Position numbers and translations under genes: made by a program
Shown: positions 5,926 to 9,617 of the stretch, in pieces
Layout: each line of letters starts with the position of its first letter
Position numbering within the stretch: position 1 is the stretch's first letter
Origin: Hyphomicrobiales bacterium
GTDB taxonomy: Bacteria > Pseudomonadota > Alphaproteobacteria > Rhizobiales > S144-35
Length of the DNA stretch: 9,617 nt
Direction of reading: 5' to 3'
Assembly (NCBI GenBank): GCA_015494185.1
Contig: WGBT01000052.1
Location: forward strand, 1-9,617
Notes under the pieces: generated by a model
Database searches by the model: none
What the model saw: the letters and a program-made list of their open reading frames with translations, nothing else
What the model was told of the DNA's origin: nothing

Positions 5926-6347
5926 TTAAAGCAACCAGCAAGGGTCGTCCAAGGCGTCGGTCACGAGGTGGATCTTGGTCGTGGGGCCGCCCGCGCGAGC
6001 GCCCGATGCATTGCTGCTGTGCCGCCCCTTTCCCACCGCTGGCGGAACGATGCGCTCGCATGGTCGTGCTGTCGAAGGCGACCCGCTCCGGCCCCCCTTC
6101 ATCCGCCAAGGACGCAAACATCTGTTCCCAAATGCCTTTCTCTGCCCAACGCCGGAAGTGGTTGCAGAGTGTTCGGCCTGGGCCATATTCCTTCGGTGCC
6201 GCCCGCCAGGGAATGCCGGTTCGCAGCACATGAATGATACCGCTTACCGCTGATGACACGGCGGTCATCCACGCGCCTGAAGCCACGCTTGTAAACCGAA
6301 AGATGCGGTTTCATCCGTTCCCATTGGCTGTCAGAAAGCCAAAACAA
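5926..6347 (-). pseudogene. IS5-type transposase, N-terminal half, frameshifted
   Basis: From TTG 6347 the minus strand reads FWLSDSQWERMKPHLS and then RRVDDRRVISG. The frame then breaks because AGCGGTA is present twice in tandem (plus 6238-6251). After removing one copy it continues GIIHVLRTGIPWRAAP, then GPGRTLCNHFRRWAEKGIWE, and VAFDSTTMRAHRSASGGKG with the first catalytic aspartate. One extra G near 6003 shifts it again into GGPTTKIHLVTDALDDP, and the frame ends at TAA after CWLL near 5926. GGAGG about 9 bp before TTG 6347 would be the ribosome site. The domain order is that of IS427-group transposases. It is broken in at least two places and truncated. Confidence 0.78.
6238..6251. repeat. 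7-bp tandem duplication that frameshifts the transposase
   Basis: TACCGCT occurs twice head to tail (6238-6244, 6245-6251). Removing either copy restores an uninterrupted transposase reading RRVISGIIHVLRTG on the minus strand, so the duplication is the inactivating change at this point. Confidence 0.85.
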
Positions 6348-6370
6348 ATCAGTCGTTTACCCTCCAATCA

Positions 6371-6654
6371 CAGAGAATCATCAATGGAAGGGAAGCACAT
6401 CAAGCCAAATTCGCCTACCCTTTTATTGAAACCAGGCGCGAGAATATTGCCCCACAATTGATGGTCTATGGTACCGTGTTCGACATTGCGGACCGGGCAT
6501 GGTGATGAAAAGGGGGGAGCGGTTATTTGAGGGCTCAAACCTGTGGACCTATCTTCACGATAAAGTGAAGCAAATCACTCTCAGCAAGATGCTGTATGGA
6601 AAGTCAAGCTATGGCATCATCTTGAAGATTGCGATTGCTGAAAATTCTGCTTGA
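6371..6654 (+). pseudogene. Possible decayed coding remnant, family not recognised
   Basis: Right of the IS scar, one plus frame (about 6371-6505) reads REAHQAKFAYPFIETRRENI, APQL, then MVYGTVFDIADRAW and stops at TGA 6503-6505. A second, overlapping frame opens at ATG 6499 and ends at TGA 6652-6654 (51 codons): MVMKRGERLFEGSNLWTYLH followed by KVKQITLSKMLYGKSSYGII. Both have protein-like composition, and they may be parts of one gene joined by a frameshift near 6500. The tail faintly recalls C-terminal ends of some transposases, but I cannot assign it. The second frame stops 11 bp before the DUF2892 start. It may be the remains of the gene into which the IS inserted. Confidence 0.3.
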
Positions 6655-6665
6655 GGAGACACGCC

Positions 6666-6872
6666 ATGACCATCAATATGGGAACTGTCGATAGGCTTCT
6701 GCGCCTTATCGTGGGGGTGATTTTGCTGCTGATGACACCGACCATTGGCGGCATATTGGGTAATCCGCTTGGAGTTGAAACCCTGTGGGGCTGGATCGGA
6801 ATTATCCCCCTTCTGACGGCTGTTGTGGGGAGCTGTCCGGTCTATAGCCTGCTGGGCATCAGTACCAAATAG
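6666..6872 (+). CDS. DUF2892 (YgaP-like transmembrane domain) small membrane protein
   Basis: This 68-residue protein matches the inner-membrane DUF2892 family, whose function is not established; in YgaP a similar domain is fused to a rhodanese. It opens MTINMGTVDRLLRLIVGVIL, the family's N-x-G-x-x-D-R-x-x-R start. Two hydrophobic segments follow (about residues 13-31 and 40-58). It ends PLLTAVVGSCPVYSLLGIST, the conserved T-G/V-x-x-G-x-C-P-x-Y-x-x-x-G motif with its single cysteine. ATG 6666 is preceded by GAGGAGA at a proper distance, better than the in-frame TTG upstream. It is convergent with the next gene; the stops are 11 bp apart and no terminator is seen between them. Confidence 0.88.
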   Translation: MTINMGTVDRLLRLIVGVILLLMTPTIGGILGNPLGVETLWGWIGIIPLLTAVVGSCPVYSLLGISTK

Positions 6873-6883
6873 TCTTTGTGGTC

Positions 6884-7402
6884 TTAGGGTAAAGGGCTGT
6901 AGCGTATATCGACACGTCCGCTGCCGCGCAAGCCAGCGTGGAGCGCGGTGAGATCACCTTCACCCTTCCAATGATCGGTGTTATGACCTGTTATTTTTCC
7001 TGAAGCCGTCCCCTCTAGGTTTGTCAATGAACCAACACGCTGTGCTGTTTTATCCGGGGGAGGCGAATGGGGGCCGATTTTACCATTAAGGGCCGCTTGA
7101 TTGAGCGCGGCAAGCTGGCGTTTCAGACGAGCATTTTCACTGGCGAGATGGTGGACCTGATTACGCAGGTCAGTAAGAAGGGCCTCATTCTCTGTAGCAG
7201 GATTGGCCTGCGCCAGATGAATATCAACGACACGGTCTTGCGATTTTTGTAACACAATCTCGGTCACCGCATGGGTGCCGCCTTGTCTAAAGGCATGTCC
7301 CGGCGCGCTTATGATGTCATAAATATAGGTCGTGGCCGCCAATAGCACGACACCCCAAAACAGGCCGTTGCGTCGTTTCCCCATCATCTCCGCCCCATTC
7401 AT
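6884..7402 (-). CDS. Single-pass membrane protein with coiled coil, unknown function
   Basis: I do not recognise a family for this 172-residue protein. It begins with a short basic cytoplasmic stretch (MNGAEMMGKRRN), then one membrane helix at about 13-31 (LFWGVVLLAATTYIYDIIS). Residues about 70-103 (ENEALLTDLRNQVHHLASEN, then ARLKRQLAAL) have the heptad pattern of a coiled coil. A Ser/Gly/Pro-rich linker follows, then a conserved-looking end GSGRVDIRYSPLP. The layout is like small bitopic scaffold or division-type proteins, but this is only a resemblance. The start at 7402 has GAGAG just upstream on the minus strand; ATG codons six and seven are alternatives. It is transcribed divergently from glmU. 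Confidence 0.7.
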   Translation of the reverse strand: MNGAEMMGKRRNGLFWGVVLLAATTYIYDIISAPGHAFRQGGTHAVTEIVLQKSQDRVVDIHLAQANPATENEALLTDLRNQVHHLASENARLKRQLAALNQAALNGKIGPHSPPPDKTAQRVGSLTNLEGTASGKITGHNTDHWKGEGDLTALHAGLRGSGRVDIRYSPLP

Positions 7403-7601
7403 TTGCTCTCAATTGCATCTCGGCTATTGTCACCCCTTAAAAAGGGTTGAGCTGACTCGTCACGAAAGACAAGCCATTGCGATTGACAATCCACGGCTTG
7501 CAATACCGGGGGCTGTGAGAAATTCAGTGCAAATTGTTCCGAATTTTCTCAACAGCAAGGTTTTGTTATCCCTATCCATTGATAAAATCGGAAAAATTTT
7601 G

Positions 7602-7639
7602 GTGACAATTATAGGTAACAAGGTGTTAGCTATTGTCAC
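7602..7639. repeat. Hairpin in the glmU upstream region
   Basis: GTGACAA (7602-7608) pairs with TTGTCAC (7633-7639). After a 3-base bulge, TAGGTAAC (7612-7619) pairs with GTTAGCTA (7625-7632) at seven of eight positions around the loop AAGGT. No T-run follows, so it is not an obvious terminator. The outer arm reappears as GCTATTGTCAC near 7423. Confidence 0.65.
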
Positions 7640-7739
7640 TGAGGTTGGAATCACAGGACAAAAATGAGTCATGCTGAAAAATTTTAGGGTTCAAGAAATT
7701 TGATTGAATTTTATTCAATAATTCTTAGGACTTGCATCT

Positions 7740-7770
7740 ACAGGCTGTGATATACAGACAACGGTCTGTA
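7740..7770. promoter_or_regulatory. Operator-like palindrome overlapping a possible glmU promoter
   Basis: TACAGAC-AACG-GTCTGTA (7753-7770) is a perfect 7-bp inverted repeat. ACAG-G-CTGT (7740-7748) lies beside it as a shorter related palindrome. A TATACA at 7751-7756 could be a -10 element, with no strong -35. The arm sequence and size resemble TetR-family operators. A protein bound here would cover the promoter. It ends 23 bp before the glmU ATG. The palindrome is seen; the repressor and promoter are inferred. Confidence 0.45.
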
Positions 7771-7793
7771 AGCTGAATAATGGTTAAGAAAAT

Positions 7794-9173
7794 ATGTCAG
7801 ATCGCGCTCTTCTCGTTATTGTACTGGCCGCGGGGCTTGGCACCCGCATGAAGTCGCAAACCCCCAAAGTGCTGCACAAAATCGCCGGCCGCACCATGCT
7901 GGAACATGTTTTGCATTCGGCTAGTGAAAGTGTTGCAGCTAATGCCAAGGTGCCGGCGAAATTTTGTGTCGTGACCGCCCCTAATGCCAATGACACCGAA
8001 GTGGCCGCCCGCCGGGTTTATCCGGCGGTGAAAATCTTCACCCAGGAAGAACGTTTGGGCACCGCCCATGCGGTCTTGGCCGCGCGTGAGGCGATTGCCG
8101 GTTTTTCTGGCGATGTGATGGTGCTTTATGGGGATACGCCGCTGATCGAGCCTGCTACCTTGTCGCGGCTGCGCGATGAGCTGGAAAAGGGGTATTTTCT
8201 CGCGGTACTTGGCTTTCACAGCAGCAATCCCACAGGTTATGGGCGGCTCATAACAAACTCACAAGGGGAATTGCTCGAGATCGTCGAAGAAAAAGAGGCC
8301 ACGGCTGAACAGCGGGCCATTACATTGTGTAATTCCGGTGTCTTTTGTTTCCGTTCGGAACGTCTTTTGGAAGTGTTGGACCAGATTGGCAATGACAATG
8401 CCAAAGGCGAATATTACCTGACGGACGCGGTCAAGATCGCCCGTGAAAAGGCCCTGTCTGCCACGGTTGTGGAATGCGATGAACAAGAGGTGTTGGGGGT
8501 CAATTCGCGCCAAGAATTGGCGGTTGCCGAGCAAATCATGCAAACCCGGCTGCGTCAGAAGGCAATGGCCGGGGGCGTCACATTGCTGTCACCTGAAACG
8601 GTTTATTTAAGTGCAGATACCCAAATCGGCCGCGATGTGCTGATTGAGCCCAATGTCATCATTGGGCCGGGCGTGAAGATTGGCGATAATGTCATTATTC
8701 GCGGTTTTTCGCATTTGGAAAATGCGGTGTTGCATGATGATGTGCAGATCGGACCCTTTGCCAGATTGCGTCCAGGAACCGAGCTTCGGCAGGGGGTGAA
8801 GGTTGGCAATTTCGTCGAGATCAAAAATGCCGAGGTGTGTGAGGGGGCCAAGATCAGTCATTTGAGCTATATCGGGGATGCCCATGTTGGGGCGGAAGCC
8901 AATATTGGCGCGGGAACCATCACCTGTAATTATGATGGTTTTAACAAGCATCCCACGGAAATCGGGGCCGGCGCCTTCATCGGTTCCAACAGTGCGTTGG
9001 TCGCACCTGTAACGATTGGCGAGGGGGCTTATATTGGATCGGGGAGTGTGATCACCAAAGATGTTCCCCCCGCCGCCCTGTCTTTGACCCGTACGCCCCA
9101 GATCGACAGGCCAGGTTGGGCGGATAAGTTCCGCGCCATCCATAAAGCTGGCCATGACCGGAAAAAAGCTTGA
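7794..9173 (+). CDS. glmU: Bifunctional UDP-N-acetylglucosamine pyrophosphorylase / glucosamine-1-phosphate N-acetyltransferase
   Basis: GlmU acetylates glucosamine-1-phosphate with acetyl-CoA, then couples it to UTP to give UDP-GlcNAc, the precursor of peptidoglycan and lipid A, in the cytoplasm. The protein is 459 residues, the normal length. The N-terminal uridylyltransferase domain (to about 230) has LAAGLGTRMKSQTPKVLHKI with Lys25, ERLGTAHAVLAAREA, YGDTPL with the metal-binding Asp114, and KGEYYLTDAV. The C-terminal left-handed beta helix (about 255-435) shows hexapeptide repeats (IGRDVLIEPNVIIGPGVKIG). ISHLSYIGDAHVG carries the likely catalytic His356, followed by GAGTITCNYDG. All expected key residues are present. 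The start ATG has only a weak ribosome site (TAAGAAA). glmS follows 155 bp later on the same strand, so co-transcription is likely. Confidence 0.97.
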   Translation: MSDRALLVIVLAAGLGTRMKSQTPKVLHKIAGRTMLEHVLHSASESVAANAKVPAKFCVVTAPNANDTEVAARRVYPAVKIFTQEERLGTAHAVLAAREAIAGFSGDVMVLYGDTPLIEPATLSRLRDELEKGYFLAVLGFHSSNPTGYGRLITNSQGELLEIVEEKEATAEQRAITLCNSGVFCFRSERLLEVLDQIGNDNAKGEYYLTDAVKIAREKALSATVVECDEQEVLGVNSRQELAVAEQIMQTRLRQKAMAGGVTLLSPETVYLSADTQIGRDVLIEPNVIIGPGVKIGDNVIIRGFSHLENAVLHDDVQIGPFARLRPGTELRQGVKVGNFVEIKNAEVCEGAKISHLSYIGDAHVGAEANIGAGTITCNYDGFNKHPTEIGAGAFIGSNSALVAPVTIGEGAYIGSGSVITKDVPPAALSLTRTPQIDRPGWADKFRAIHKAGHDRKKA

Positions 9174-9182
9174 GAACCGGGC

Positions 9183-9216
9183 GGCCCAGGATTTGCGTAG
9201 GCCCAGGATTTGCATA
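9183..9216. repeat. 17-bp tandem duplication between glmU and glmS
   Basis: GGCCCAGGATTTGCGTA (9183-9199) is followed at once by GGCCCAGGATTTGCATA (9200-9216), with one mismatch. GCATAAAG then recurs near 9212, 9238 and 9250. It lies in the untranslated gap between two genes likely to be co-transcribed. No terminator is visible here. Confidence 0.85.
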
Positions 9217-9328
9217 AAGGAGTTGCTTGAGGGCGGGCATAAAGTGTTCGCATAAAGGGGGCGCCAAATAGGGTGCTGAGCGAAGCCTTGTCCTTAGCAG
9301 ATGAATGATCCCAGGAGATAACGAAGCG

Positions 9329-9617
9329 ATGTGTGGAATTGTTGGCATTTTGGGGGCTGAGCCGGTTGCAGAGAATCTCGTTGAGGCCCTGCGCCGGCTG
9401 GAATATCGCGGCTATGATTCGGCAGGGATTGCCACCCTTGAAAATGGCCAACTTGATCGCCGCCGCGCCGAGGGGAAATTGACCAATTTACAGCAACGGC
9501 TTTCTCAGCAGCCCTTGGCGGGGCGCATTGGCATCGGTCATACCCGTTGGGCGACCCATGGTGCGCCGACCGAGACCAATGCCCATCCTCATATGACAGA
9601 GGCGGTCAGCGTTGTCC
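9329..9617 (+). CDS. glmS: Glutamine-fructose-6-phosphate aminotransferase, N-terminal part (runs off the window)
   Basis: GlmS makes glucosamine-6-phosphate from fructose-6-phosphate and glutamine, the first committed step to amino sugars. The visible 96 residues belong to the glutaminase domain. MCGIVGILG places the N-terminal nucleophile Cys2, exposed once Met1 is removed. EALRRLEYRGYDSAGIA and GIGHTRWATHGAPTETNAHP carry the glutamine-site residues (Arg73, Trp74 region). ATG 9329 is preceded by AGGAG at about 11 bp. It follows glmU on the same strand, a common pairing; together they supply UDP-GlcNAc. The sugar-isomerase half is outside the window. Confidence 0.96.
   Translation, partial: MCGIVGILGAEPVAENLVEALRRLEYRGYDSAGIATLENGQLDRRRAEGKLTNLQQRLSQQPLAGRIGIGHTRWATHGAPTETNAHPHMTEAVSVV

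Larger units (their letters stand above)
5245..6385 (-). mobile_element. Decayed IS5-type insertion sequence, interrupted by a second IS5-type fragment
   Basis: On the minus strand, parts of one IS5-family (IS427-like) DDE transposase lie at 6347-5926 (N-terminal half) and about 5530-5255 (C-terminal half). Between them is the 5' end of a different IS5-type transposase (5756-5637). The left limit is set because the transposase stop (5257-5255) is about 10 bp from the Sel1 stop codon, and such elements end shortly after their gene. CTAG at 5241-5244 would suit the YTAR target preferred by IS5 relatives. The right limit near 6385 is approximate. I could not define convincing terminal inverted repeats or a target duplication. 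The element cannot encode a working transposase. Confidence 0.75.
7403..7793. other. 390-bp AT-rich divergent intergenic region upstream of glmU
   Basis: No gene was recognised. It contains GCTATTGTCAC twice in the same orientation (7423-7433 and 7629-7639), a hairpin (7602-7639), an inverted repeat ATTGAA-TTTTA-TTCAAT (7703-7719), and an operator-like palindrome over a -10-like TATACA (7740-7770). It must hold the promoters for glmU and for the divergent membrane protein. Its AT content is clearly higher than that of the flanking genes. Confidence 0.6.

Noticed and set aside
9174..9328. glmS ribozyme in the glmS leader
   Set aside because: The class is known from Gram-positive bacteria, and the leader here is short, repetitive and lacks the ribozyme core.

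Overview
This window looks like a chromosomal segment of an alphaproteobacterium of moderate GC content. The evidence is the gene order zapA - 6S RNA - 5-formyltetrahydrofolate cyclo-ligase, a GAPDH of the alphaproteobacterial/Gap2 type, a ThiE-like protein followed by a secreted Sel1-repeat protein, a glmU-glmS pair, and a perfect CtrA-type box (TTAA-N7-TTAA). The genus cannot be named from sequence alone.

Left part (1-1253, minus strand): the 5' part of a folate enzyme gene (ygfA), a 6S RNA gene with its own promoter and a well-supported closing stem, and zapA with a long low-complexity C-terminal tail. Then comes about 870 bp with no convincing gene (1254-2123). It holds three 19-bp tandem repeats, a CtrA-type box and one possible 38-codon membrane peptide.

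Middle part (2124-5244, plus strand): gap with its own terminator; a spacer carrying a 140-bp composite inverted repeat; then a thiE-like gene overlapping a periplasmic Sel1-repeat gene. The glycolytic partners often found beside gap in this class (tkt, pgk) are not here.

Accessory scar (about 5245-6654): a decayed IS5-type element on the minus strand lies directly against the Sel1 stop codon. Its transposase is broken by several small indels, one of them a 7-bp tandem duplication, and its middle is replaced by the 5' end of a second IS5-type transposase plus hairpins. Beyond it lies a decayed, unidentified plus-strand coding remnant.

Right part (6666-9617): a DUF2892 membrane protein; a convergent gene for a single-pass membrane protein with a coiled coil; a 390-bp AT-rich divergent intergenic region with a hairpin and an operator-like palindrome; then glmU and the start of glmS. 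GlmS makes glucosamine-6-phosphate, and GlmU turns glucosamine-1-phosphate into UDP-GlcNAc for peptidoglycan and lipid A, so these two form a cell-envelope precursor unit.

I see no defence system, CRISPR array, phage or biosynthetic cluster. The most unusual items are the composite palindrome between gap and thiE, the repeat/CtrA-box region upstream of zapA and gap, and the palindromes upstream of glmU.
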